In this document: positions 45,296-57,057 of the stretch, in pieces
Numbering within the stretch: the first letter of the stretch is position 1
Layout of the letters: each line of letters starts with the position of its first letter
Source of the DNA: Galeruca laticollis
Lineage: Eukaryota > Arthropoda > Insecta > Coleoptera > Chrysomelidae
Assembly: GCA_963921935.1 (NCBI GenBank)
Contig: OY998175.1
Location: 224,580,517 to 224,644,516, forward strand
Reading direction: 5' to 3'
Length of the DNA stretch: 64,000 bases
Position numbers and translations under genes: made by a program
Notes under the pieces: generated by a model
What the model was told of the DNA's origin: nothing
The model's input: only the letters and a program-made list of their open reading frames with translations
The model's database searches: none

Positions 45296-47185
45296 CAGGG
45301 TGATTCATAACTATTGGGACATAGGCTAAAGGTAGATTGTTTGGACCAAAATATGGCGATAGGACCAAATATACCTCAATAAAATATTGTTGTGGAAAAA
45401 GGTAAAGGGCGTTAAAGTTGAATTTTTGTTTTAGTTTTTTGCTAATAATTTCACTGTATATTTATGGATTGTTATAAAAATCGGCACAGAGGTATAATTT
45501 TATACAGGCAATATTATTTCATATATTATTTGACATTTTGTTTTAGGGGGAGCCTCGTGAAGGATTTCTGATGATGAAATTGACTGGTAACTTTTTTTGA
45601 CTAAACTTTTTACTAGTTTTTATTAAAAAATATGACATAAACATCATATTTACGTAATATTGGTACTCTTGTTCAAACATGATATTCTCATTCATTTTCC
45701 AGAAAAACGCAATTCAATAGTTTAGAGTATCGGAAGGGGATTTAAAGTAACGGACAATAAAAACACTTGTATCTTATGGCTTCTATTTCGACGATAAAGC
45801 ATAATTAAAAACAATGTAACATAAAAAGAACAAACTCAAATTAAATGTTCTACGTGGCCTCCTCCGACTTCTATGCCTTTTCTAATTCTTTTAATAAAGG
45901 ACTTTCGAACTTCAAAGACCATATTATTCTATCCCCTTATAAAGTTAGCCGCATTTTGTATTTTCCTCCAGAGTTCGTCTCTCGAGTTAATTTCATTGGC
46001 ATAAACTAAGGTCTTCATATGTCCCCAAACATAAAAATCAAGCGGGTTATACTCAGGACTCCTTGGTGCCCATTCAAAATCACTTCTTCTGCCAATCCAT
46101 CGTTGAGGAAATATGTCATATAGATGATTTTTAACAATCAAAGGGAAATGAGGTGCAGCTCCATCCTGCATAAATCACATTTTATATCTTACAGCTAGTG
46201 ACAGATTATCCAAAATATCACTAAAAGTATTTTGCAAAAAAAATAAGAATCTCCATTTAAATTTGGAGGCAGAACATATGGCCCTAGTAGTTGGTCGCCT
46301 ATAATGCCACACCAAATATTCAATCTAAACTCATGCTGGAAATTTCTTTCTTTCAGAACATGCGAATTTTTTTCTGTTTCACCAATTAAATACCCCTCGT
46401 CTTTTAAAGTCTCTTCATCGGTGAACATAATTTCGGTCATTATTATGCTTGTTGAGAATACGTTGACAGAACTGTAACCGTCGTGGGAGATCTCTTGGAA
46501 GCAAATTTTGAACAAGAATGAAGTGATAAGGGTGGACCTTTTCTTTTTTTAGAATTCTAATAAAAGGCGACTGACTTACTCCTGTTGCTGATGACAAATG
46601 TCTTACTGTAGGATTTCCATCTATTCAAACCAAAATTTCATCTTCTTGATTAGGTGAAATTTGTTTCGGACGACCACCTTGATTTTTATTGTGAAATGAT
46701 TGTGACGAGGCATTTCAATCGAAAAAGTATTTCCATTTACCAGCAACAATTATCTGACAGTCCAAAGCACACTTTTCATAAATGAAATAATATTTGAAAT
46801 CCCCTTCCGATACTCTAAACTATTCAATTGCGTTTTTCTGGAAAACGAATGAGAATATCATGTTTGAACAAGAGTACCAATATTACGTTAATATGATGTT
46901 TATGTCATTATTTTTGATAAAAACCACTAAAAAGTTTCGTGAAAAAAAGTTACCAGTCAATTTCATCACCAGAAATCCTTCACGAGGCTCTTCCTGTAAC
47001 AAAATGTCAAATAATACATAAAATCATATTGCCTGTATAAAACGTATAAAATTATGCCCCTGTGCCTATTTTGATAACAATCGATAAATACACAGTGAAA
47101 TTATTAGCAAAAAACGAAAAAAAATTCAACGCCCTTTATCTTGTTCCACAGCAATATTTTATTGAGGTATATTTGGTCCACCCTG
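45296..47185 (-). mobile_element. Tc1/mariner-superfamily element (DD41D) with ~400-bp inverted ends
   Basis: Ends CAGGGTGATTC (45296) and ...GGTCCACCCTG (47185) with TA outside both. Long inverted repeats, about 45296-45745 and 46785-47185, share blocks such as TACCTCAATAAAATATTG, AAAGGGCGTT, CCTTCACGAGGC, AACATGATATTCTCATTC and CGGAAGGGGATTT. The right arm lacks ~60 bp next to the terminus. It encodes a decayed transposase on the minus strand. Confidence 0.88.
45929..46740 (-). pseudogene. DD41D transposase
   Basis: N-terminal part about 46740-46415 (GGRPKQISPNQEDE, stop, then NPTVRHLSSATGVSQSPF helix-turn-helix and ILKKEKVHPYHF). The next frame (46515-46195) has IMFTDEETL (first Asp) and LNIWCGIIGDQLLGPYV. 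The last (46171-45929) has MQDGAAPHF (second Asp) and WIGRRSDFEWAPRSPEYNPL-D with 41 residues between the two Asp, hence DD41D. A TGA in frame near 46623 and two frameshifts break it. Confidence 0.85.
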
Positions 47186-47186
<1 letters not shown>

Positions 47187-47220
<34 letters not shown>

Positions 47221-47239
47221 TTACATATATACTCGTATC

Positions 47240-47282
<43 letters not shown>
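47187..47282. repeat. Interrupted (TA)n microsatellite
   Basis: TA runs broken by GTATATATACA and TTTACATATATACTCG. Translated frames through it are artefacts. Confidence 0.95.
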
Positions 47283-47285
<3 letters not shown>

Positions 47286-47344
47286 ATACCAAAATACCAA
47301 ATCTCGCGGGGAAACAGCGAGTGTAGGGTTTAATTTAAGTCAAA

Positions 47345-47402
47345 CTCTTTGTTACTATGACAATATTTCGAAATTGTTTAATTTCTTCATCAAGGCTACA
47401 AA
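47345..47402 (-). ncRNA. Degenerate hammerhead-like motif
   Basis: On the minus strand: TTGATGA (one base off the CTGATGA core), a perfect 6-bp stem II (GAAATT-AAAC-AATTTC), GAAA, and a possible stem I TTTGT/ACAAA. Similar sequences terminate many Penelope-like copies. Much weaker than the 15 kb motifs. Confidence 0.4.
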
Positions 47403-47789
47403 ATTATTACAAATTTAGTTATTATGTGAAGGATTAGAAATTGACAAAAAACTTACTATTAGTTGTGAGTTCAATGAACCATCCTTATGTATTTAAGAAA
47501 GAATTTCCTCTTCGTCTACGTGTATATTGTTATCAAATACTACATTACTATTTTCGGAATATATTGTTTAGAATTATTCTGTGTTATCAGACCGTTTTTT
47601 TTTTCAAAATAGTTGTTGGATTTTTTTTAATTTTACAAACACTTCCACCAACATTATCCATACCAACTGATATTTTACGCGCGAATTTGAATTTTTTGAA
47701 AATTATTATTCATCAATTCTTTTGTGCAGATAACGATTATATTAAATTAAATTAACTGTCTCGACCCTTACTTCGTGGAATCTACTCAT
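47403..47789. other. Unassigned AT-rich stretch
   Basis: The plus-strand open frame 47441-47755 is hydrophobic and has no recognisable domain. It may be flank of the degenerate hammerhead element. Confidence 0.3.
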
Positions 47790-47871
47790 ATTAGTGTTTT
47801 AAATGGAACTCACGGTTTATACTGTGGTATAAACTAGAAACCGTGAGTTTCATTTACAACTCTAATAATTA
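47790..47871. repeat. 82-bp imperfect palindrome
   Basis: ATTAGTGTTTTAAATG and AACTCACGGTTT are mirrored by AAACCGTGAGTT and CATTTACAACTCTAAT around a short loop. Confidence 0.75.
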
Positions 47872-48004
47872 TGTTAGAGTCGAAACTCGATTTTCTATGT
47901 TTTTTAGAATTGTGAAGAGCCATTGAATAATTGCCAGTTACTGAGCCGATATTTATTGATTTGTTATTATTTTTCAGGGAAAATTTTGGGGTACGTAGGA
48001 GAGC

Positions 48005-48880
48005 TTCAGCTTGCCACATCTGTCGTCTCACCCGTCTCCCAGAAAACGGCCATGTGTAGCATGTGCTCGCCGAATACAGAAAACCTAGATTGAGAGAGTG
48101 TCAGACATTCGCAAAGAATGTGTTCGACAGTCTCATCTTCTTATTCACATCCTCTACAAAGTGGAATGTCAGACAGACCCAGTCTGAGGAGGTGTTTTCG
48201 TAGGTGGCCGTGACCAGTCAGAATACCCGTGGTGGTTCGTAGGTTCTGCCTGTTTATGGTCAGGTATTTTTTGGCGAATTTGATGTCCGAATACTGTAAT
48301 GGTTCCATCGTGAGCCTACAGCCTTCTGCGTCGTCCCATCTTTCCTTAAAGTGTTCCTTTAATAGGTCAACCATCGCTGACGCCGATAGACCAATGAAAG
48401 TGCCGGGTACTAATAGTTTTTGGGAGGCTGCTTTCCCGGATAGCGAATCTGCAATATGGTTTCCTTTCGATTCCTCGTGGCCCTTGATCCAGCCTAAAGT
48501 GATCATGTTGTTGTTACAGACTTTGATTAAGACCATGTGATATTTTAGTACTAGGCCTGATGTAATGCATGGTCTGTTTTGGGCTAGTCGTGTTTGTCTA
48601 CTATCCGTAAGGATGTAAATATTATTACATGTGGTGTTTCTGGTGTTTCTTTTGCTAATTTATTTTACAGCGATGCAGATAACAGTGAGCTCTGTTTGAG
48701 CAACACTTGCAATGCAGTCCATTGTCCATTTTATGTTTAGATTCTGGGATCTGGGAAAAATTCCACATTCTGAGCCTACATTGGTTTTATACCCATCTGT
48801 TAAGATGCGGATTGCGCCTTCTTCCAATGGGTCTTGTGCGTTATTTTTAAGGATTACCTTGTAGAGCCTGTCAGAGACAG
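48005..48880 (-). pseudogene. LINE fragment: RNase H domain and zinc-knuckle C-terminus
   Basis: Reading the minus strand from 48870: GAIRILTDGYKTNVGSECGI (first RNase H Asp), IASVAQTELTVI (Glu), NIYILTDSRQTRL (second Asp), then the open frame 48536-48141 with GWIKGHEESKGNHIADSLS (H...N..AD) and ILTGHGHLRKHLLRLGL. It finishes with PLCRGCE and, after one stop, DETVEHILCECLTL, the C-C-H-C tail of R1/I/Jockey-type elements carrying RNase H. 5'-truncated at about 48880, where Gypsy sequence abuts. Few lesions in the RNase H frame. Confidence 0.85.
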
Positions 48881-48889
48881 AAGATAGTT

Positions 48890-49275
48890 ATTTCCTAAAT
48901 CAATTACTTAATTTCTAAAAATGTTAACGAAATATCATTTGTCGAATTAAACTCTACATTCTATTTAGTGAAGTTTCTTAAAGGAAATGGTGATTCAGAT
49001 AACTTTTGCAAAATACTTTCAGAGATCATTTGAGATTCCTTAGCAGCTCTTTTTCTTTGGTCTGTTCTTCAAGCTTCAAAATAGCTTTGACATAATCACG
49101 ATCAGGCCTGATTCCTGCCGCAGAATATATTTGATCTACATAAGAAACTTTGTGTCGTTCCTTTGACTTAATAAATTTCATACCAAATTTCTTGGATCTA
49201 CTAATAACACTTCATTTAAGATTTCATCATCTTCTGCCTTATCTATTTCCTCAATTATAAAATTATCGAAATAAT
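48890..49275 (-). pseudogene. Ty3/Gypsy reverse transcriptase fragment
   Basis: Minus-strand pieces in order: DKAEDDEILNEVLL (just after the catalytic box of Gypsy RT), KKFGMKFIKSKERHKVSYVD, GIRPDRDYVKAILKLEEQTK and KELLRNL (thumb and connection), then in another frame PLRNFTK-NVEFNS and FLEIK. These match the GI.PD..KV.AI ... LR.FLG pattern. The YIDD box itself and everything 5' of it are missing or unreadable. Confidence 0.72.
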
Positions 49276-50985
49276 TGCCAATGGTTAGTTAAACCACACA
49301 CCTGACATCATGCTATATTCAAACTCTTTATTTATTAGTAAATAAAAATTTTGTGGTTTTCTAATATATTTGTTAACAATCACGAACATTACATTACAAA
49401 ATGTTCATGCGTTTTCAATCTGATTGTTGATTGATAGTTTCCGTCTCCTGTCGGGCCACCTAGCGGTCATCTGTTATTGGTATAACAGACCATACACAAA
49501 CCAACTATTGATGCATATGTGAAAATGAATGACAATTCATATTTGAGATAATTATTCTAAATTTCGATATTTGAACTGAGATATCAGATTATAAAACCAA
49601 CAAGCACCGAAACTGCTAGTTTTCTCCTTGTTTCGTGTCTTACTTTTACTGACGTTCTCAGAAGAAGTCAAAGAACTTCTACTGATAATGTCAATAGCAA
49701 CGAGACCCCGTCAAAAAATCAAACTTTTAGATTAACAAATGTTTCAATATGTCACTGACGGTTGAAAAAACAACATTAAAACAAAGTTAGATCATAGTTT
49801 TTGTGTCATCTTTGTAGAACAATGGCCAATCCTAAGCTCGTTTTCTCACAATTTATTCTTTCTGTACGATGAAAGGTCAATGTGGTATCTATTTTCGGCT
49901 TAATTTCTCAGTTTTGTGTTGTTGTTTTGGCAATCTCGTTGCCAGATGACTCGAATAATTCCCCTAAGTATGTAGAATATTATCAAGTTCATTGAAATTT
50001 TTGTTTTACTTTTGGTGCAATTTATATCCTGTGTATAATTCATCAGACTAGATCTGACAAACGGATTCGAAGAAACGGTTGTTAATTGAGATGAAAAATA
50101 GCACATTTTAAGAGAAAACCCAATTTAATTTTGAGTTTAGTTGTATAATAAAGGAAGCAAATGAAAAAAAATGGACGTTGAAGTATGAAGGAGCTCGAAA
50201 CAATTTCATCGCCCACACTACTAATAAACTCCAGAGCAGAGAGCTTTTAATCTTTTTTATCGTTTTCTCGAATTGTTTTCACAAAATCCAGTTTGATATT
50301 AACGTTCTTAAAATGTGGAATATGAATTTTGCTTCTTATATTTAATTGGATACAGTATGGAAAAGCCAAATGGAATGAATTCATTATTTCGGTTACTGTA
50401 GTTAATTATGAAAAATCCTGAAACACGTCAAATTGAAATTATAAATAGACATTCTTCGGGTACAACCTTCAATTTGATATATCGTTTGGAAGATCTCTTC
50501 TTTTTCTATTTTGAAAATGTTGTTTTCAAGTGCAAAAGTAAACATATTAAAAATTAAATCTTGTGATTACCGAAATTGTGTACATTCCACGCTAGAAACT
50601 AAAAGGTAATACTAACTTGTTCATTGTATAAAAAATAATATGAAAATTTTGAATGCTAATGAATTAGTTATACAAAATGCTGACCGATATATTTTAATAG
50701 TTGAATTTTGATGATAGCTTAGTTTCTCGTTTTCTTGCCCTTTCTTTTTTCATTATTTAGAGAGTAATTGTTTGTTTCTTCTTGTTCTGATTTAACACTT
50801 TTTTCAGCAGTAATTTCTTCCTCATTTTTTGATCTGTTCTTCAAAATTATCTCAATGTTCGTTGCCTACCAAAGTGAAATTAGCGACTTGTACACAAGAA
50901 TATGCACAAATGTTGTAATTTCAAAAATCCTTATGTGGGATAGATTCACCTCTCTCCCAATCCATGCTTCCCCTAGAAAATCATA
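49276..50985. other. Unassigned stretch
   Basis: No TE protein, terminal repeat or RNA gene recognised. Confidence 0.3.
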
Positions 50986-50989
50986 TTTC

Positions 50990-52045
50990 AATGTTGTCGT
51001 AGCGAGTTTCTCCCCGAATTTTTTACCTGTGGAATTTCTTTCCGGTATTTCTCCCAGGAATTTTCCCCATCGTTTCTCCCTGTAGTGTTGACCCGGTGAT
51101 TTAACCAGGAATTTCACTCTAAAGTTCCACCCAGAATTTCCAGAACGGAGTTTTACTCCGAACCTTCACCCCGAATTTATAGATCGGAGTATCACACCGG
51201 AGTTTTACCCTGGAATTTAACACTGTTTCCAGTCCGTTGTTATACCCCGGAGATTTTCCCCAGAGATTATGTCCAGAGTTTCTTCCCGGAGTTTGAACCC
51301 ATAGTTTTTTACGCTGTTTCTTTCCATTGTTTGATCCACACAAGTTTCACTATGGAGTTTCTCCCTGTATTTTCCTCCTGAGTTCTATCTCGGTGTTTGA
51401 TTTTGGAGTTTCACCCCAGAGTTTCTGCCTGGATATTCCCCGCGCCGTTTCTTCCCGGTGCTTCTCCCTGTATTGTCAACCTGAAATTTCATCCAGGAAT
51501 TTTACTCCAACCCTGGAGTCTCAATCCGGAGTTTCACTACGAAGTTCCGCCAAGGATTTCCAGACCGGAGTTTTGCCTTGAAGCTTCGCCCAGAATTTAC
51601 AGATGGAAGTTTTACTCTCGAATTTCACCCAGAGTTTTTCTCCGGATATTTTTCTCGCATTTTTCCCCGGTGTTTTTTCCCATAGAGTCTCCCCGTATTG
51701 TTCCCCTGGAGTTCCACTCCAGACTTTTACCCTGGAAGTTAACAAAGGATTTCCAGCCGAGAGTTTCACCCGGGAGATTTTTCACAGAGAATCTGCCCAG
51801 AACTTGTCCCTAAAGTTTTTTCTCGGAGTATTACTTCGGAATTTCACCCCATAGTTTGTCGCCGAAGTTTTTTTCCGCAATTTTGCCACAAAATATGACT
51901 CTCGAGTTTCACCCTTTAGTTTCTTTCCTGAGCTCCTCCTCTTAGCTCCGCCTCGAAGTTTTTACTTGGAGTTTCTCGCCTAAGTTTGTTCTCGAAGTTT
52001 GTTTGTTCCTATAGCTTGAGCCCGTAGGTGCCCCCCAGAGTTTCA
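50990..52045. repeat. Degenerate ~21-bp minisatellite
   Basis: About 50 imperfect units around GGAGTTTCACCCCGGAATTTC, with alternating GGAGTTT and GGAATTT cores and CCC spacers. Because the period is close to a multiple of three and stop-poor, several frames on both strands stay open (51397-51813 plus; 51119-51343 and 51521-51769 minus). They translate to ~7-residue repeats such as PRVSPGIF. Base composition is much more GC-rich than the flanks. I treat the frames as by-products. Confidence 0.82.
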
Positions 52046-53365
52046 TGCTGGTTTTTGTTCCCAAAGATTCTCCAACAGCTACATCCACTTCTCTTCGGGT
52101 TTTGTCTAATTACTACTATTTTATTAGTGCTCATGCTCAAGAGTATGTACTACGAGTTTAAACTCAGTTTTTATTCACATTACCCTGAGTTAATTATCAT
52201 CTCCATACACTTCATATGTACTTTCTAGTGATGCTTCTCTTCGACAACATTTTCTACCGAATCTGTGTAGAGTTGTAATAAAATATCCTGTAAATAATAG
52301 ATATTTCTTTCGGTAGCGTTGTTTTTAAAAAATAATCTGAAATTTAATTATAAAATAGCAGATAAAATTGAAAAAAGCCAGTGTTATTTTTGATGATTGT
52401 TTTTTTTTCGGTGGATCATAAAAACACCGAAAAGCGAGCAAAAGGATGTTTCTGTCCTCAAAAAGTCCGCACTCACCCAAAAGTTCCAACTGTTATTTGA
52501 TAATTTTTAATGTTCCTGTTTGTTTTTCATTTTCTGACTCCGCATTTTCCACTCTTTTTCCGAGGAAAGCCACACGATGTATTTCAACTTACAGTGAACC
52601 AAAAATATCCGACAATAATTGTTGATGGATCAATTTTATTCACTTTTCGACGTTGACAAATATACAGTTTTTGAAATAAACTAACAACATGTGTATTTTT
52701 AACGGGGCATATTAGATGAATTGTTGAATGATTATAAAAACTTTCTGGTTAGTTAGAAGTTCGTAGATTCATTGAAACACTTGAGAAATTTAAAAAGTTC
52801 ATTGATCTATGTATATATAAATTCATAAATAGAAGGATCAAAAAATACATAAATGAATGAATGCACTTGATTAGTTTTTAGTACTACTTATCTACTTATC
52901 TTGTTATTTTCTTCGGTATCCAGACAGCGGGGATACGGTCCTGGCGTAGTGGGACTAAGTAGTTGGTAATATTTACAGCAAAATCGTGATAAAGAATTTC
53001 AAAAGTTAGGACAAAATATTAGGTAATATTCGTACTTCAGTGGAAAAAGGTGAGTTCACGCAAAATTCATTATTTTTAACTGAAATCAAAGAATTCAAAG
53101 TCAAGCAAAACCAGTATTGTTGTCGATAATTAGCCATAAGCGACTAAGTATCGGAGCCTTATTAGTTTTTAATACATAAACACAGGACCGGAGCGATAAC
53201 AATTTTGGTGGCGAGAATTCGGTGAGTGAAGCTAGCTCGCGTACGTGTCAAGAAGGATTAAGTACTTTTGACGTCAAACGTGCACGAGACGCTGAGCCTA
53301 GCGGACTGTACTGCATAAAATGAGAATGAAAGAGAAAAAGGAATACAAAAAATGAGTAAGGAATA
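52046..53365. other. Unassigned AT-rich stretch
   Basis: Nothing recognised. Confidence 0.3.
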
Positions 53366-53990
53366 CAGATGTTCCGAACGGAAAACACGCAATTAAAACA
53401 AATTATTATGGAGCAAGAGGAAAGTCTGGAAATGATAGAACATGAAACAAAGAGAAACAATCTAATTATCCAGGATATTCATGATAAAGAGGTCCAGAAA
53501 ATTAGTGAAGTGAAGAAAAATATCGGGAAATATTGAATACAGTCGTGAGTTTAAATAAAGAAGTAATTGAAGTAAGGAAAATTGGAGGGTTTAAAACGAA
53601 TAGAAGAAGACCTAGAGAGTTACGATTAACAAAATGGAAATGATTAAAATGGCAAAGAATCTGAAAGGGACAAATGTATGGATAAATGAAGACTACAAAA
53701 AGGACAATAGATAGCTGCTGATACCATATAGGAAGATTGTGAGACAACAATGGAAAACAGCATTTATTAAATACGAAAAACTAATAGATGAAATGCTGAA
53801 ATATGACGGAAAAGATGAAAACAGATATTCCAAAAAGAGAATCGCAAGCGGAAGGTCTCCACTAGGAAGAAGTAGTGCAATGAAACAAATGAATAAAATG
53901 AGAAATTTAACTAAAGAACTACTGAACTACTGACAGAGGAGATAAGAGAGGTAGATTTTATTACGAAAATGGCAGTGCGAGGACCTGAAA
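53366..53990 (+). pseudogene. LINE ORF1-like remnant
   Basis: Frameshifted pieces: a coiled-coil-like start (NTQLKQIIMEQEESLEMIEHE, then NNLIIQDIHDKEV), KIGGFKTNRRRPRELRL, LKGTNVWINEDYKKD and RKIVRQQWKTAFIKYEKLI. This order (coiled coil, NR-P, K.LKGT..WI.ED..K) is that of the nucleic-acid-binding ORF1 of some insect LINEs. At least four frame breaks and several stops. I cannot name the clade. Confidence 0.6.
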
Positions 53991-54079
53991 CTGGAAAATG
54001 TATAAAAATAAGTATATAAATTACAATATTTATCAAATGTATGGCACTAAGACACGTTAGCAAACAAATATTATAAATA

Positions 54080-54352
54080 TGGTTACAAACAAACATTTAA
54101 CGAATAAATATAATATATTGATTCTGGCGTTACCGTCAGGAAATCTTTGAGTGTCCATGCATAGGCTATTATTAGGCATTCTTCTATAACGTGTTTATTG
54201 GTTTGGTCTTCTCCACATTCGCAAAGGGTCATCGCTGTCTTGCCCCACGTATGCAGAAAGTAGGCACATCTACCATTCTGGGTCGTTATTCGGTTCAAAG
54301 TTGCCCATGTTGAACGTGGCTTGCCTTAGTCTGGAGGCTGTCGAGTAATGCA
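54080..54352 (-). pseudogene. Jockey-type LINE, 3' part: C-terminal cysteine motif
   Basis: GKPRSTWATLNRITTQNGRC, YFLHTWGK, LCECGEDQTNKHVIEEC: the conserved C-terminus (C.CG..QT..H....C) of Jockey-type pol. It continues the protein encoded at 62091-63130. Removing A3 with one TG duplication joins the two. Confidence 0.85.
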
Positions 54353-54810
54353 TGCCCACTATACAAATAAATGGTTCAGTCATGTTTATTCGACACCACA
54401 TTGTGATAATGTTCTTCCGTTTTTCCTCTTGTTTTCATCACATGGGCATCTATACAACCGCTTATGCCCAGCTTAGGGCTGTTAACTTTTGTGATGTTAC
54501 CACTTAACTTCTAAGCGATGTTATAGCGCTCCCTTTTCACATTACTGTGATAATACTAGAACTTTCTCAAGAGTAAGTCATTATAATGAAATAAAAACCA
54601 CATTTCTTTTATATTCAGAAATGCCTTTTAACATATTTTATATATTGATGCAATGTCTATAGAATAGCATCTTATGAATGACTTAAATGCAACATTCCAA
54701 AAACAATACAGTATATTCTCTTGTATGGACATTATTTAAACCTCCAAATAATAAACCTAAAACATTCTATATGACATCCTATAGATGTTTCTTTGCCTAA
54801 TCAGAAAATA

Positions 54811-56587
54811 CAGGGTGAACAACTAACAACGCCGGCTGTCGGCCATATTTCAAAAAATAATTATGGTACAACTTTAAAAAAATATCTTCAGGAAAATCAC
54901 TGGAAAACATTTTTCAATCCCAAAATATCTGCTAGAGGGTGGAATGAACACATATTAATGTGATTATCTCCAAGAAAGACATACTAAAGGTATCCTAAAA
55001 ATACAATTTTTGAAGTATTGATTAGTTTTTCCCCTTATCCTTCAAATAAGGGGCGGGGAAGGTTGGTTCAAACTTGAAAACAAATGTCGTAAACCTGGAT
55101 TGGTTTTTAACCGATTTCAATGTTTTTGGCGTCATTTCAAAGAGTTTTTCCTCTTAAATAAGGTATGCTCGACAAAATAGATAATATTGTTAACGCTACG
55201 TCAAAAAGTCGATAATTGTCCCATTTTTCAATTCCAGAAGGCATTTTTTGAATGCTGATGAAAAGAGGTGAAAAAATTAGGAATTTAGTGAAAACTGCAA
55301 GGCTGAATCTCAATACTCTTCCAAGATATAAGATTCATGATATCAGATTTAAAAATTCAAAAAATGGCCCATTTTACATTTCCGAGAAACATCGGAAAAT
55401 TGTCGACTCATTGACATAGCGCCACCTGACGGATACAAAATTATCTAATTTTGTTATCAATCCTAATAAATAGAAAAATCTCTTTTAAATGTCGCCAAAA
55501 TAATTATTATCAGTTAAAAAACGAAAAAGTAATACATTTGTTAATGTTTGAATAATGGCAGTAAGTCTCTAATTAAATTTTTTATAATTCGCGTATAAAA
55601 GAGACTTCATTATAACATTATTTACAGTGTCACAATGAAGCTCTTTGAACACTGTTATAGTAATTTTTAGTGTACAGTTGGTTATTGAATTTAGTTAGAT
55701 TTTTATTTGACATTTGGCTTTAACCTTGACACAAATTATAAATAAAATGGTCTAGCGTTGTTCTAGCTAGCAAATTATTATATTAAAGGTAAATTAGAAT
55801 AATTTATATATTAAAAATATCAATGAATAAAGTGCGCTAACGTTTATTTATCAATTATTTGTCAATTGTTTATTTTTATATTGTATAGGATCAATATATA
55901 GGTATACAAAACGTTCGACTTTTGGGATAAATTACCAGATATTTATGTTAAGATTTATTACAGAAATAATTCTGTGCGTGATATAATATAAATAGATTGC
56001 AAGAGCATATACGACGAAGCTCTCTTTGAAATATATAATCATCATCTTTTTGCTTAAATGAAAGTTTGTTTACAATTATTCGGTTATAATATGTCAAATG
56101 TCAAAAGTGCTAAATAAAACCATCTGTGATCTGGACCAATTAGAAATCTACAGAATTGCCAACTTAAATTCAAACCACTCCTCCTAGTTTAAAAACAGGG
56201 ATTATATGAAATTCTATTTTATTTAAATAATTGAATAAATGCGTATCATAAAAAATATTGTGTAAAACTTGTGCCACAATGACTTTCTGTAGTACTCGTA
56301 ATTTGCATCTCACTCGTACTACAAAACGAGTCATTGTGACACTTGTTTCACAAATAACTATTTCATAATCTCATCAAAATTTTTAAGACACCTTTAGTAA
56401 GTCTAAGAAATAATCACAGTAATATATTTTCGAGTGTTCATTCCACCTCCTAGCGGATATTTTAGAGACTGAAATATATTTTCCATTGATTTTTCAGAGT
56501 TACTCTACTTAAGGTATTTTTTTTATGCTGTACCATAATTCTTCTTAGAGATATGGCCTATACAGCCGTTCTTAGTTGTTCACCCTA
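54811..56587. repeat. Internal foldback module of A3, interrupted
   Basis: Starts CAGGGTGAACAACTAACAACG and ends in the complement of TAGGGTGAACAACTAAGAACG. Enlarged by the ~770-bp insertion. Confidence 0.72.
55590..56358. mobile_element. ~770-bp insertion with short inverted ends, MITE-like
   Basis: Present in A3 and absent from the same place in A1, A2 and A4. Near the ends AGTGTCACAATGA (about 55626) and its complement TCATTGTGACACT (about 56331). A further copy of CCACAATGACT lies near 56276. Exact ends and target duplication are not clear. Confidence 0.55.
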
Positions 56588-57057
56588 TATATTTAAAATA
56601 AAAAAAGCAGTAAAGGATTTAAACAGTTTATCCACTATTAATAAACAATACAATGAATTAAAAAAGCAGATACAATATTAATAAAAATATCTTGTCCAGG
56701 AATCCAACCTAAAAAAAATAAAACTGTCATATTACATAAAATTTACAAGTACTACAAGTGTGGAAAGTGATACATTACACATCTTAACAAAACTGAATTT
56801 GTGTGCAACTGATGCATGTATTTAGTGAAAGCAAGAAATAAGAAAGGTATATTAATCTGTAGTTATGATAACGTAACAAAGTTTAAAACTGAATTAATAC
56901 AGTTTAACCGATACGCATACATTACAGCTAGTTTACAAAATATTTATTAGTATAAGTTTTAAATGGTACTGAAATTAATAAAAATTTTAGACCATAAAAT
57001 GTTTACGAAACATTGGGATAAATCGACTGAAATCCAATCTGTTTAATGGAAATTCTA

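Noticed and set aside
51397..51813. 138-residue proline-rich protein
   Set aside because: Encoded by the minisatellite. Equally long frames exist on the other strand.
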